Shown piece by piece: positions 36,804-45,671 of a stretch of DNA of 64,000 nt. The stretch lies in the NCBI GenBank assembly GCA_016794345.1, contig JAEUKE010000270.1, forward strand, positions 248,001 to 312,000, given 5' to 3'. Every line of letters begins with the position of its first letter. Positions within the stretch are counted from its first letter, which is position 1. Position numbers and translations under genes: made by a program. The DNA comes from Myxococcales bacterium (lineage in GTDB: Bacteria > Myxococcota_A > Polyangia > Polyangiales > Polyangiaceae). Under the pieces are notes generated by a model. It was not told where the DNA came from, did not search any database, and saw only the letters and a program-made list of their open reading frames with translations.

Positions 36804-38120
36804 TCAGCGCTTCTTGATCTTGCGGCTCGGGTCGACGGCGACGATCGGCCCGATCTCGGCGACGTTGCGCTTGGCGAGCTTGGCCTCGAAGGCGAAGGCG
36901 CGGTCCGCCTTGCCGTCGCGATCGTCGTCGATCCAGACCACGGCGGAGCCCTTCTTGCCGGCGACGTCGTCGCTCTGCCACTGGAAGAGGAAGGTCATGG
37001 GCGTGGTCATCTTGAACCGAGAGCAGGCGTACACCGAGCTGTCGAAGTCGCGGATGCCGGGTTGGTAGGTGCCGTTCTTCAGCCAGGCCAGCGAGCTCGG
37101 GACGGCGGGCGACGTCCCGGGCAAGACGTGGATCGTCTCGGCCACACACTTCGCGAGGCCCGCTCCGAACTTCTCGAGCGCGGCCTTCGCCTCCGCTTCG
37201 GCGCCCGTCGCGGGGGCGGACGGCGCGGGCGGAGCCGATGGGGCGGCCGGGGGCGCGCTCGGTGTGGGGCTGCTGCCGGAGGAAGAGGTCGGAGCCTTCG
37301 GCTGGGACGAGCTGGAGGCTGCCGCCGACGCGAGGGCCGCGTCGGTCGCGCTCGGGGCCTTGAACGCTCGGTAGGCGTAATACCCGCCGACCACGACCGT
37401 CACCGTGGTGAGCCCGACGAGGGCGCCGAGCAGCAACGACGCGGCGCCGCTCCGCTGTGACCCAGCGGGGCTCGACTCTCCCGTCGGGTAGCTCCCCGGG
37501 CGCGGAAACGCGGGGCCCGCGTCGGGCTGCGGATAGCTCGGCAACCCGCCGACCGGTGGAGGCTGCGGCTCGTACGGGGTGGGCTCGTAGGGCGCGGGCC
37601 CGTATGGCGCGACCGCGTGGGCTGGCGCGGGCTCGTAGGGGGCGGGCTCGTAGGGGGCGACGGCGTGGGCCGGCGGGCCGCCGAACGGGGGATGGCCGGG
37701 GGCGTCCTCGGCCGCGTTGCGCGCGGCGATCGCGGCCTCCACCTCCGATGACAGGTTCGTCATTCCCATCAGCGTCGTCGCGACGGCGAGGTTGGGGTCG
37801 GCCGGGCTCGGGCTCCCGATGACCACGTGCTCCGGCGCGGGGGCCTGGGGCCAAGCGCCGCTCTGCTTGGAGGCCTCGGCAAATGGCGAGGCGGGGTTGG
37901 GCGGCGCGGCGTGGTGCTCGACGTTCATGATGAACGTGCCCGGCGCGTCGCTCGCGTCGTCGTCCCAGCTGTCGTCGATGTTCGACGTGCGGTTGCTGGG
38001 GCTGGGGAAGGCGGGCGAACGCGCCGCCGGCGCGCTGCCCCCGCGCTGCTGCGCGTCGGGGCGGTCCTCCGGTGCAATCACCAGGGTGCCACCGCCGAGG
38101 TCGTCGTCATCCTGCGACAT
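36804..38120 (-). CDS. Single-pass membrane protein with Pro-rich repeats
   Basis: A 438-residue protein. The N-terminal cytoplasmic half is acidic and Pro/Ala-rich with a repeated APYEPAP-type unit (about 165-205). One membrane helix follows near 255 (LLLGALVGLTTVTVVVGGYYAY), then a Ser/Pro linker and a compact C-terminal domain (about 325-438). That domain contains CVAETIHVLPGT, YACSRFKMTTPMTFLFQWQS and VVWIDDDRDGKADRAFAFE, and its pattern recalls the globular part of pilin-like proteins. This resemblance is weak. ATG 38120 is preferred over 38162. Confidence 0.78.
   Translation of the reverse strand: MSQDDDDLGGGTLVIAPEDRPDAQQRGGSAPAARSPAFPSPSNRTSNIDDSWDDDASDAPGTFIMNVEHHAAPPNPASPFAEASKQSGAWPQAPAPEHVVIGSPSPADPNLAVATTLMGMTNLSSEVEAAIAARNAAEDAPGHPPFGGPPAHAVAPYEPAPYEPAPAHAVAPYGPAPYEPTPYEPQPPPVGGLPSYPQPDAGPAFPRPGSYPTGESSPAGSQRSGAASLLLGALVGLTTVTVVVGGYYAYRAFKAPSATDAALASAAASSSSQPKAPTSSSGSSPTPSAPPAAPSAPPAPSAPATGAEAEAKAALEKFGAGLAKCVAETIHVLPGTSPAVPSSLAWLKNGTYQPGIRDFDSSVYACSRFKMTTPMTFLFQWQSDDVAGKKGSAVVWIDDDRDGKADRAFAFEAKLAKRNVAEIGPIVAVDPSRKIKKR
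37567..37680 (-). repeat. Imperfect tandem repeat encoding (A)PYEP units
   Basis: A run of related 12-15 bp units (core GGCTCGTAGGG on the plus strand) within the gene above. It encodes repeated Pro-Tyr-Glu-Pro motifs and is likely to vary in copy number between strains. Confidence 0.7.
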
Positions 38121-38204
38121 GCCCAGGCCAGGAGCGTAGCTCGGCCCGCGCCGTTGGCCCAACTCGGGAGGCCCTCGGCGCCGGCCGCCACGCGCCTCGA
38201 CCGA

Positions 38205-39776
38205 TCAGTGGCGGAAGTGCCGGGCGCCGGTGAACACCATCGCCGCGCCTGCCGCGTCGGCAGCCGCGATGACGTCTGCGTCCTTCACGCTTCCGCCGGG
38301 CTGCGCGATCGCGGTGACCCCGTGGGAGAGCGCCAGCTCGAGGCCGTCCGGGAAGGGGAAAAACGCGTCGGAGGCGAGCACCGAGCCCTTTGCTGCGTCG
38401 CCGGCCTTGCTGCAGGCGATGCGGACCGACTCCACCCGGGACATCTGCCCGGCGCCGACGCCGGTCGTTCGATCTGCGCGGCCGAGCACGATGGCGTTCG
38501 ACTTCACGTGTTTGCAGACGAGCCAGTTGAAGGCGAGGGCCTCGAGCTCCTCCGCCGCGGGGGCTCGCTTGGTGACGACCTTGGCGTTCTTGACCTCGTC
38601 GGGGCCGCTCGCGTCGCGCTGCTGGACGACGATGCCGCCCGCCACGCGCTTGTAGACGAGCCCCGGCTCGCCTGCGCCCGGGACCTCGCCGGTCGCGAGC
38701 AGCCGCAGGTTCTTCTTTCCGCGGAGGATGTCGAGGGCACCCTGTCCGAACGAGGGCGCCACCACACATTCGAGGAACGTCTCGGCGAGGGCCTTGGCGG
38801 TCTCCTCGTCGACCTCGCGGTTCAGGGCGACGATCCCCCCGAACGCGCTGACCTCGTCGGCCGCGCGCGCCGTCCGGTACGCCGCGACCAGCGAGCCGGC
38901 GACCGCGACGCCGCAAGGGTTCGTGTGTTTGACGATAACCGCCGCCGGCCTTCCGTGCTCACGGACCGCTTCGAATGCGGCGTCCACGTCCACGAGGTTG
39001 TTGAAGCTCAGCTCCTTGCCGCCCGCGCCAAGCGACTCGGCGGAGGCGATGCTGCCTGCGGGCGCCGTGCGGTCACGGTAAAACGCGCCCGACTGGTGCG
39101 GGTTCTCCCCGTAACGAAGGCCGTAGACCTTCTCGAAGGGCAACACGAGGTGCTGCGGGTAGGGGTCGGGCGAGGGCGCGTCGTGATCCTTCGCGTCGGC
39201 CGGGATCGAGCTCAGGTAGCCGGCGATGGCCGCGTCGTAAGCCGACGTCCTCGCGAAGGCTTTTGCGGCGAGGCGGCGGCGGGTGGCGGCGGTCGTCGTG
39301 CCCGATGCCTCGAGCTCGGCCAACACGACGGCGTAGTCGTCGGCGTCGCAGACCACCGTGACGCGCGCGTGGTTCTTCGCGGCGCTGCGGATCATCGAGG
39401 GGCCGCCGATGTCGATGTTCTCGATGAGCTCTTCGAGCTTGGCCCCTTGTTTCGACAGCGTTTTTTCGAACGGGTAGAGGTTCACGCAGACCAGGTCGAT
39501 GACCTTGCCGCCGATCCGCTCGAGGTCTTGCAGGTCGATGTCCCCGCGCATGAGGATGCCGCCGTGGACGCGGGGGTGGAGGGTCTTGACCCGGCCGGCC
39601 ATGACCTCCGGGCTTCCCGTGTAGTCTTCCACCGCAACGACGGGGATTTTCTCGTCTTTCAGCGTCTTGAGCGTGCCGCCGGTGGAGAGGATCTCCACGC
39701 CGCGGGACGCCAGGGCGCGGGCGAATGGGACGAGGCCGGACTTGTCGGAGACCGAGATCAACGCGCGCTGAGCCAT
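38205..39776 (-). CDS. purH: Bifunctional AICAR transformylase / IMP cyclohydrolase
   Basis: A 523-residue PurH carrying out the last two steps of purine synthesis to IMP. The N-terminal cyclohydrolase domain has ISVSDKSGLVPFARAL, STGGTLKTL and RVKTLHPRVHGGIL. The C-terminal transformylase domain has LRYGENPHQSGAFY, VDVDAAFEAV, VIVKHTNPCGVA and SDAFFPFPDGLELA. Length and order match the family. It is divergent from the ParA-like gene. Confidence 0.97.
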   Translation of the reverse strand: MAQRALISVSDKSGLVPFARALASRGVEILSTGGTLKTLKDEKIPVVAVEDYTGSPEVMAGRVKTLHPRVHGGILMRGDIDLQDLERIGGKVIDLVCVNLYPFEKTLSKQGAKLEELIENIDIGGPSMIRSAAKNHARVTVVCDADDYAVVLAELEASGTTTAATRRRLAAKAFARTSAYDAAIAGYLSSIPADAKDHDAPSPDPYPQHLVLPFEKVYGLRYGENPHQSGAFYRDRTAPAGSIASAESLGAGGKELSFNNLVDVDAAFEAVREHGRPAAVIVKHTNPCGVAVAGSLVAAYRTARAADEVSAFGGIVALNREVDEETAKALAETFLECVVAPSFGQGALDILRGKKNLRLLATGEVPGAGEPGLVYKRVAGGIVVQQRDASGPDEVKNAKVVTKRAPAAEELEALAFNWLVCKHVKSNAIVLGRADRTTGVGAGQMSRVESVRIACSKAGDAAKGSVLASDAFFPFPDGLELALSHGVTAIAQPGGSVKDADVIAAADAAGAAMVFTGARHFRH

Positions 39777-39915
39777 GGGCGCGGCTTACCCCTCGGAGGC
39801 GGGGGCGCCAAGGACGGTTTCTTGGCCCGGCGCCCGCGGACGTGATTCACACGCCGAAGCCCCGAGCTCGGGGTTACGAGCGGCGCCCGGGTGGTGCGGC
39901 TCACAGGAGGCGAGC

Positions 39916-41208
39916 GTGGCCATCCGAGAGACTTGCAGCGTTTGCGAACAGAGCTTCGAAGTGCAGTTCCGCTACCAGATGGAAGAGCGGGACGGCGGCT
40001 TCTCGTTTTTCTGCACCCAGAAATGCCTCGAGCAGAGCCAGGCCGGCCAGAGCGCCGGCGGCGTGACCTGCGAGGCGTGCAGCAAGCGGTTCACCGTCGG
40101 CCTCGCCGCGCAGGTCTTCTACGTGAAAGGGCGGCGCACCTACGCCTGCTCGATGCCGTGCCGCTCGCAGATCATCCGCGAGTCGCAGGGCGCGCGCCTC
40201 GGCGAGATGCTCTCGGCCGGCGAGCCCGAGCCGCAGACGAGCCGCAGCGCTCCGGAGCCGGCCGCGGCGCCGAGCCCCGCCGTCGTCGTGCCCGTGATGC
40301 CGTCGCGCCCCGCCCAGCCGGCCGCAGCCGCGGCCGCCCGCCCCGCCGCACGCGATCCCCGCGCGCCCGCCGGGATCGGCGAGGCCCCCCGCGTGATCGC
40401 GGTCTTCAATCACAAGGGCGGCACCGGCAAGACGACGACCGCCGTGAGCGTGGCCGCGGGCCTCGCGATGAAGAACAAGCGCGTGCTCCTGGTCGACACG
40501 GATGCCCAGGGCAACGTCGCCGTCTCCCTCGCGGCGACCAGCGAGCGCTCGCTCTACCACGTGCTCGTCATGGGCCTGCGCGTGCAAGACGCAGTCAAGA
40601 CGGTGCGCGACCGGCTCGACCTGCTCCCCGCGAACGAGACGCTCGCCGCCGCCGAGCTCTACCTCGCCGGGCGTCAGAGCCGCGACCGCGTGCTCCGCGA
40701 CCGGCTCGCCGCCGCCACGGCCGACTACGACTACGTGGTCGTCGACTGCTCGCCGAGCCTCTCGCTGATGAACCAGAACGCGCTCGTCTTCGCCGACAGC
40801 GTGCTCGTCCCGGTCGCCTGCGACTACCTCAGCCTCGTCGGGGTGCGCCAGGTCATCAAGACCGTCAAGAACGTCAACTCGCTCCTCCACCACCCGGTGC
40901 AGATCTGGGGCGTCTTGCCGACCTTCTTCGACGCTCGCGCCAAGATCTGCCACGAGGCGGTGGCCACGTTGAAGGGCCACTTCGGCGACAGGTGCCTCGC
41001 GCCGGTGCGCGCCGCCATCAAGGTGAAAGAGGCCCCGGCGCAGGGCCAGACGATCTTCGAATACGCGGCCGGGATGAGCGCCGCGGAGGACTACGCCGTG
41101 GTCGTCGATCGAATCATCGACGCTCGGCGCGCCGCGACCTCGGACAAGCCCGAGACGCGCGGGAGCGTGCGTGATCAGACCGACGACCGCGCTGCGGCGT
41201 CCGCGTAA
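39916..41208 (+). CDS. ParA-family ATPase with duplicated N-terminal zinc knuckles
   Basis: A 430-residue protein starting at GTG 39916 (AGGAGG 5 nt upstream). Two Cys sets occur at residues 7, 10, 33, 37 and 52, 55, 78, 82, each C-x2-C-x22-C-x3-C, so the second is a spacing-perfect copy of the first. A Pro/Ala-rich linker (about 95-155) joins them to a complete ParA/MinD-type ATPase: deviant Walker A NHKGGTGKTTT near 168, LLVDTDAQGN, and VVVDCSPSLSL. It is distinct from the chromosomal ParA at 26434. The RHH protein 18 bp downstream is the obvious partner, so this may position cargo or a plasmid-like element on the nucleoid. That role is inferred. Confidence 0.87.
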   Translation: MAIRETCSVCEQSFEVQFRYQMEERDGGFSFFCTQKCLEQSQAGQSAGGVTCEACSKRFTVGLAAQVFYVKGRRTYACSMPCRSQIIRESQGARLGEMLSAGEPEPQTSRSAPEPAAAPSPAVVVPVMPSRPAQPAAAAAARPAARDPRAPAGIGEAPRVIAVFNHKGGTGKTTTAVSVAAGLAMKNKRVLLVDTDAQGNVAVSLAATSERSLYHVLVMGLRVQDAVKTVRDRLDLLPANETLAAAELYLAGRQSRDRVLRDRLAAATADYDYVVVDCSPSLSLMNQNALVFADSVLVPVACDYLSLVGVRQVIKTVKNVNSLLHHPVQIWGVLPTFFDARAKICHEAVATLKGHFGDRCLAPVRAAIKVKEAPAQGQTIFEYAAGMSAAEDYAVVVDRIIDARRAATSDKPETRGSVRDQTDDRAAASA

Positions 41209-41226
41209 CGAACCGGAGAAGGAACC

Positions 41227-41526
41227 ATGCGGGAAGATGAACAGACGCGAGGTTTCGACCTCTACGACCGGGAAGAAGTGGAAGGGGTGCTCTCCGGTGC
41301 GTTCTACTCGCCGGGGCCGTCCTCGGCCGCGCCCAAGGCCCAGCCGGAGTCGAAGCCGACCCACTACAAGGTCATCTGCATCTCGGTCTACAACGACGAT
41401 CTGAAGAAGCTCGACGACATGGTCGACAGGCTCAAGGCGCGCGGGCTCACCAAGGCCAACCGGAGCGCGCTCATCCGCCATGCGCTCGGCCTCGTCGACG
41501 TCGCCAAGGTCCCGCGCGGAATCTGA
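41227..41526 (+). CDS. Ribbon-helix-helix protein
   Basis: 99 residues. The N-terminal 45 residues are acidic then Pro/Ser-rich. Residues about 48-90 (YKVICISVYNDDLKKLDDMVDRLKARGLTKANRSALIRHAL) form a ribbon-helix-helix DNA-binding fold, with the beta strand first and the conserved NRSALIRHA helix at the end. A strong SD (GGAGAAGGAA) lies upstream. Located directly after the zinc-finger ParA, it is likely the DNA-binding or adaptor partner, as RHH proteins are in type Ib and III partition loci. Confidence 0.83.
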   Translation: MREDEQTRGFDLYDREEVEGVLSGAFYSPGPSSAAPKAQPESKPTHYKVICISVYNDDLKKLDDMVDRLKARGLTKANRSALIRHALGLVDVAKVPRGI

Positions 41527-41578
41527 CGGAGGCGTCAGATGAGCCGAGCGCTCGCGGAGAGCGGGATCAGCTCGGCTC
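41521..41578. terminator. Paired hairpins between convergent genes
   Basis: Two perfect inverted repeats fill the 40-bp convergent gap and overlap both stops: ATCTGACG/CGTCAGAT (41521-41540) and GAGCCGAGC/GCTCGGCTC (41541-41549 with 41570-41578). Neither is followed by a T-tract, so they may be weak bidirectional terminators or mRNA-end protecting structures. Confidence 0.4.
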
Positions 41579-41923
41579 GACGGACGCGAGGATGCGGCTC
41601 ACGTGCGGCTCGGCCGCGCCGGGGAGATCCGAGCCGCCGACGCACGTGAGCACGAGCGGCTCGTCTTTGTCGTGCAACACCGTGACGTAAAACGGCAGAT
41701 CGCCGAGATCGCCGAGCAGCTCGGGGGAGGCGAGGCCGCGTAGCTTCAGCGAGCCTGCGGCCGCGACGCGTGAAGGATCGGGCCCACCCGACGACGCCAC
41801 GAGCCGGCCGTCCAGGGTGCCGAGCGTCATCACCTGCGCCGCGCGCCGGGACCGCTCCGCCACCAGGAAGAGGGAAAGCGCCGTCACCGGGTCATGGCTC
41901 CGCGTCGTTCGTCGCTCGTTCAT
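41567..41923 (-). CDS. Small protein, possibly roadblock/LC7-like
   Basis: 118 residues with a good SD (AGGAAGGA). The pattern helix (VTALSLFLVAERSRRAAQVM), strand-turn-strand (LGTLDGRLVASSGG), helix and two further strands (FYVTVLHDKDEPLVLTCVGG) is reminiscent of roadblock/LC7 proteins, which regulate small GTPases such as MglA in myxobacteria. The match is by pattern only. It is co-oriented with the pseudouridine synthase, 37 bp downstream of it. Confidence 0.6.
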   Translation of the reverse strand: MNERRTTRSHDPVTALSLFLVAERSRRAAQVMTLGTLDGRLVASSGGPDPSRVAAAGSLKLRGLASPELLGDLGDLPFYVTVLHDKDEPLVLTCVGGSDLPGAAEPHVSRILASVEPS

Positions 41924-41960
41924 GGCGCGGATCCTTCCTGGACTCGAACGAGGCGGCCAA

Positions 41961-43055
41961 CTACGGCGCACCCCGGTCGGGTGGTTTCGGCTCCACGGGC
42001 GCTTCGAGCGCGTCCCAGAAGGCGCGCAGGTCTCCGGCGAGCGGCGACTCCACCCGCACCCGGCGGCCTTCTTCGAACGGGTGCTCGAGCTCGAGCGTCT
42101 GGGCGTGCAACGCCTGCCGAGGGAGCTCGAGCGCTGCGAGATCCGCCTCCGTGAGCTTGCCGTCCGCGCTCCGGGCGTGGAGCCGGTCATCATCCCCGTA
42201 CAGCTTGTCGCCGACGAGCGGATGGCCGAGCGCGGCGAGGTGCACGCGGATCTGGTGCTGTCGCCCGGTCTCGAGCTCACAGCGGACCAGCGCGTAGCGG
42301 CTGCCCGTCTCCGGGTGCTCGCGCCGGCCGAGCACCGCACACACCGTGCTCGACGCCATGCCCGTGCCCTCCTTCGCGATGCGCATCTTCACGCGGATGC
42401 TGTTGGCCGAGTCCTCCTCGAGCGGCAGGTCGATGCGGAACGCGTCCGCCTCAGGCCAGCCGCGCGCGATCGCCAGGTAGGCCTTCTCGACGAAGCGCCG
42501 GGGGGATGGGCGGCCCGTCCGTGGGTCGATCCCGGCGAACTGCCGCTTCACATGGCGATCCGCCTCGCTCGTCCGGCTGAGGAGGAGCACGCCGGTCGTC
42601 TCGCGGTCGAGCCGGTGGGCCAGAAAGAGCCGCTCGCCTGGGCGCGCGGCCTCCAGCATCTTGGTGACGGTCGACCGGTAATAACGGGCCGTGGGGTGGA
42701 CAGGGATGTTTGCAGGCTTGTCGATGGCGAGTAGCGCCGGATCCTCGAACAAGATCGGGAGCTCGCCCTCGGGCGGGGTCTCGTCCCACGGGGCGCGCCA
42801 GAGCATGATCCGTTGCTCGGCCTGGACGCGGTCGCCCGGCGAGAGCCGCCGCCCGTCCGACCCATAGGCGGACGCGAAGATGATTGCCTGCGTCTTTGTG
42901 CGGCTCGTCCGCTTCAGCTGGGACTGGACGAAGCGATCGATCCGCATGCCCGCCGCCTCGGGCGGCACTCGCAGGACGGTGACCACCGCGGCCGGGTCCA
43001 CCCCCTCCGGGCGCTCGGGCCTATCGGCCTGGTCCGACACACGAAGACGCGTCAT
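41961..43055 (-). CDS. RluA/RluD-family pseudouridine synthase
   Basis: A 364-residue RNA pseudouridine synthase. An N-terminal S4-like RNA-binding region (MRIDRFVQSQLKRTSRTKTQAII) precedes the catalytic domain with LAIDKPANIPVHPTA, the signature HRLDRETTGVLLL (catalytic Asp) and GRQHQIRVHLAALGHPLVGDKLYG. The target uridine (23S rRNA or other) cannot be assigned. It is divergent from glgA across 41 bp. Confidence 0.93.
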   Translation of the reverse strand: MTRLRVSDQADRPERPEGVDPAAVVTVLRVPPEAAGMRIDRFVQSQLKRTSRTKTQAIIFASAYGSDGRRLSPGDRVQAEQRIMLWRAPWDETPPEGELPILFEDPALLAIDKPANIPVHPTARYYRSTVTKMLEAARPGERLFLAHRLDRETTGVLLLSRTSEADRHVKRQFAGIDPRTGRPSPRRFVEKAYLAIARGWPEADAFRIDLPLEEDSANSIRVKMRIAKEGTGMASSTVCAVLGRREHPETGSRYALVRCELETGRQHQIRVHLAALGHPLVGDKLYGDDDRLHARSADGKLTEADLAALELPRQALHAQTLELEHPFEEGRRVRVESPLAGDLRAFWDALEAPVEPKPPDRGAP

Positions 43056-43096
43056 TGTCCGGGCGCCACCCTAGCTGTGCTACAGGGCGGCGGCAC

Positions 43097-44593
43097 ATGG
43101 AGATCCTGTTCGTGACCTCCGAGCTCGCGCCCCCGGTGAAGGTGGGCGGGCTCGGCGACGCCGTCTTCGGCCTGAGTCGGACGCTGAAGAACCTGGGCTA
43201 CAAAGTGACCGTGGCGCTCCCTCGGTACGAGGCGATCGAGCGCTCCGGGATCTTGCTCGCTCGGCGGCTCACCCCGCTGCCGTTGCCCGCGCATCCGGGC
43301 GAGACGGCCGCGGGGCCGGCCACGGAGGCGACGCTCTACGACGGCAGGCTCGGCTCCGGCGTCGACATCCTCGCGATCGACGCCACCGTCGGCGGAAAGA
43401 GCCTCTACTCCGGCGCGGCCGACGCCTCGCCGCACGACCCGGGGTCGATCTACGAAGGCGCCGACGTGGGCGAGCGGTTCGCCGTGTTCTGTCGCGCCGT
43501 GGTCGAGCTCTGCCGCCGCCAGGCGAAGAGCGGTCAGCCCTACGACGTGGTCCACCTGCACGACTGGTCGGCCTCGATGGTCGCGTACCTCATGCGGCTC
43601 TACCCGGAGCTCGAGATCACGCGGAGCGTGCTGACCATCCACAACGCCGCTCACCAGGGGCAGTTCGAGGGGGAAGCCGCGAAGCGCGCGCTCGCCGCGC
43701 TCGGCCTGGGCGAGGGACACTTCGTCCCGTCTCGCCTCGAGTTCTACGGCGGCATCAACTTCCTCAAGGGCGGCCTGCTCGAGGCCGACACCGTCACCAC
43801 GGTCTCGGAGACTTACGCACGCGAGATCCTCACCACCGAGGGCGGGCATCGGCTCGACGGCGTCCTCAAGAGCCGCGGCACGCCGCCGGCCGGCATCCTC
43901 AACGGCGTGGATTACTCGACCTGGAACCCCGCCACCGATTCGGTCATCACCGCCCGGTACGACGCGGACGAGCCCTCCAACAAGGGGCGCTGCAAGAGCG
44001 CGATCGCGGCGGAGCTCGGGTTCGAGATCGCCCCGGAGCGGCCGCTGTTCTTGTCGCTCGGACGGGTCGTGCACCAGAAGGGCTCGGACGTGCTGGCCGC
44101 AGCCCTGCCGAAGATCCTGAAGAACGACGTCGCGTTCGTCGTCGCCGGCTCGGGCGACCCGGCGATCGAGCGCGCGCTCGCGAGCGCCGTCGAGCGCTAC
44201 CCCGAGCGAGCGAAGCTGCTCGGGCGCGTGCCGGAGGCGATGGCGCACCAGCTGCTGGCTGCGGCCGACTTCGTGGTGCTCCCGTCTCGCTACGAGCCGT
44301 GTGGGCTCGTGCAGATGCACGCGCAGCGCTACGGCGCGCTCCCGATCGCCACGCGCACGGGCGGGTTCATCGACACCATCGTCGATCTCGACAGCCAGCT
44401 GGAGACCGGGACCGGCTTCTTGTTCCCGAAGCCCACGGAGGAGGACCTCCTCGGCGCGATCGGGCGTGCGCTCGCGGCCTACGTTCATCCGCGCTTCGGC
44501 GCGCTGCGCAGGCGCGTCATGCGGCTCGATCTCGGCTGGGAGCGGGCGGCGCGTCGGTACGCCCAGATCTACAAACACATCTCGGCTGGATAG
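43097..44593 (+). CDS. glgA: Glycogen synthase (GT5)
   Basis: A 498-residue GT-B glycosyltransferase adding glucose from ADP-glucose to glycogen. The N-terminal KVGGLGD motif (about 15-21) binds the sugar nucleotide. Further family segments are DVVHLHDWSASMVAYLM, TIHNAAHQGQF, ILNGVDYSTWNPATD, LFLSLGRVVHQKGSD and the catalytic VLPSRYEPCGLVQMHAQRYGALPI region. ATG 43097 gives the standard start. The two genes downstream are on the same strand (6-bp and 28-bp gaps) but are not metabolic. Confidence 0.95.
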   Translation: MEILFVTSELAPPVKVGGLGDAVFGLSRTLKNLGYKVTVALPRYEAIERSGILLARRLTPLPLPAHPGETAAGPATEATLYDGRLGSGVDILAIDATVGGKSLYSGAADASPHDPGSIYEGADVGERFAVFCRAVVELCRRQAKSGQPYDVVHLHDWSASMVAYLMRLYPELEITRSVLTIHNAAHQGQFEGEAAKRALAALGLGEGHFVPSRLEFYGGINFLKGGLLEADTVTTVSETYAREILTTEGGHRLDGVLKSRGTPPAGILNGVDYSTWNPATDSVITARYDADEPSNKGRCKSAIAAELGFEIAPERPLFLSLGRVVHQKGSDVLAAALPKILKNDVAFVVAGSGDPAIERALASAVERYPERAKLLGRVPEAMAHQLLAAADFVVLPSRYEPCGLVQMHAQRYGALPIATRTGGFIDTIVDLDSQLETGTGFLFPKPTEEDLLGAIGRALAAYVHPRFGALRRRVMRLDLGWERAARRYAQIYKHISAG

Positions 44594-44599
44594 GGCTCG

Positions 44600-45643
44600 G
44601 TGGCGCGCGCGGGGTCGATCGCCTGGGTCTCTTGCTTCGTGCTCGCCGCGTGTGTGGTGGACGCGACGGGTGAGGGCACCGATCGGCCTCGCTGCAAGGA
44701 GGACGCCGAGTGTCCCGCGCCGGCCGACCCTTGCACCAGCGCCGTCTGTCGCGCGAACTTCTGCTACGAGGAGCCAGGTCAGGACGGACCGCTGGCCGAC
44801 CAGACCGCGGGGGACTGCGCGCTGCTCGTCTGCGAAGGCGGCTCGCTCCGGACGGTCGCGGACGGGGCGGACGCGGCGGACGCCGATCCGTGCACGATGG
44901 ACTCGTGCACCGAGGCGGGCCCCAGCCACCAGCCCGCGCCCGAGGGCACGAGCTGCGCGAACGCGGCCGGGCAGAACGGCTCGTGTATCGCCGGCGCCTG
45001 CGTGCCGGAGTGCCTGGTTCCGGCGGACTGCGAGCACACCCCGTGTGAGGAGGCCATCTGCGAAGCGAACCGGTGCAAGCAGAAGCCCGTGACCGGCGAG
45101 CCGACGCTCCCGGTGGACGACGCGCCCGGCGACTGCCAGCGCCCGATCTGCGCCGCCGGCACGCTCACCACCGAGGCGGACGACGCGGACATCCCGGAGG
45201 ACGACAACGTCTGCACGGAAGACACCTGCGCAGCGGGCGTGCCCTCGAACGATCCGCTCCCTGCAGGGCCGGCCGCCGGCTGCTCGGGCGAGTGTGATGG
45301 CGCCGGCGTCTGCCTCGCCTGCGTCGTCGACTCGCACTGCGTCGCCGGCTCGCACTGCGAGAACAACGTGTGCTTCGCGTGCGACAACGGCACGATGGAC
45401 CCGGGCGAGACCGGGGTGGATTGCGGGGATCCGGTCTGCGGCGCGTGCTTGGGTACGACGTGCCTGACGGGAATGTCATGTGCCAGCGGCTTCTGCGTCG
45501 ACCTCGTTTGTTGTGACGTCGCGGTATGCGGCGAGTGTCAGACCTGCTCCCCGAGCGGGAGCTGCGCCGGCGTGGCGGACGGTCTGCCCGACGACTCGTG
45601 CACGCCGCTCGAGACGTGCCAGGACATGGGCTGCACGCCCTGA
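44600..45643 (+). CDS. Cys-rich lipoprotein
   Basis: A 347-residue lipoprotein (GTG start, lipobox VLAAC) with roughly 40 Cys residues. Repeats of the form C-x5-C-x4-C-x2-AxCxxxxC recur (CTSAVCRANFC, CEEAICEANRC, CTEDTCAAG), and the end is CGECQTCSPSGSCAG. It differs in spacing from the knottin-like pair at 8630 and 11182 but belongs to the same broad class of disulfide-dense surface proteins. No domain is recognised. It begins 6 bp after glgA. Confidence 0.83.
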   Translation: MARAGSIAWVSCFVLAACVVDATGEGTDRPRCKEDAECPAPADPCTSAVCRANFCYEEPGQDGPLADQTAGDCALLVCEGGSLRTVADGADAADADPCTMDSCTEAGPSHQPAPEGTSCANAAGQNGSCIAGACVPECLVPADCEHTPCEEAICEANRCKQKPVTGEPTLPVDDAPGDCQRPICAAGTLTTEADDADIPEDDNVCTEDTCAAGVPSNDPLPAGPAAGCSGECDGAGVCLACVVDSHCVAGSHCENNVCFACDNGTMDPGETGVDCGDPVCGACLGTTCLTGMSCASGFCVDLVCCDVAVCGECQTCSPSGSCAGVADGLPDDSCTPLETCQDMGCTP

Positions 45644-45671
45644 CCAGGTGGAAGAGCAGTCACGAGCGCGC

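Noticed and set aside
43052..45355. 767-codon minus-strand open frame
   Set aside because: It is antisense to glgA and the Cys-rich lipoprotein, with no recognisable motif.
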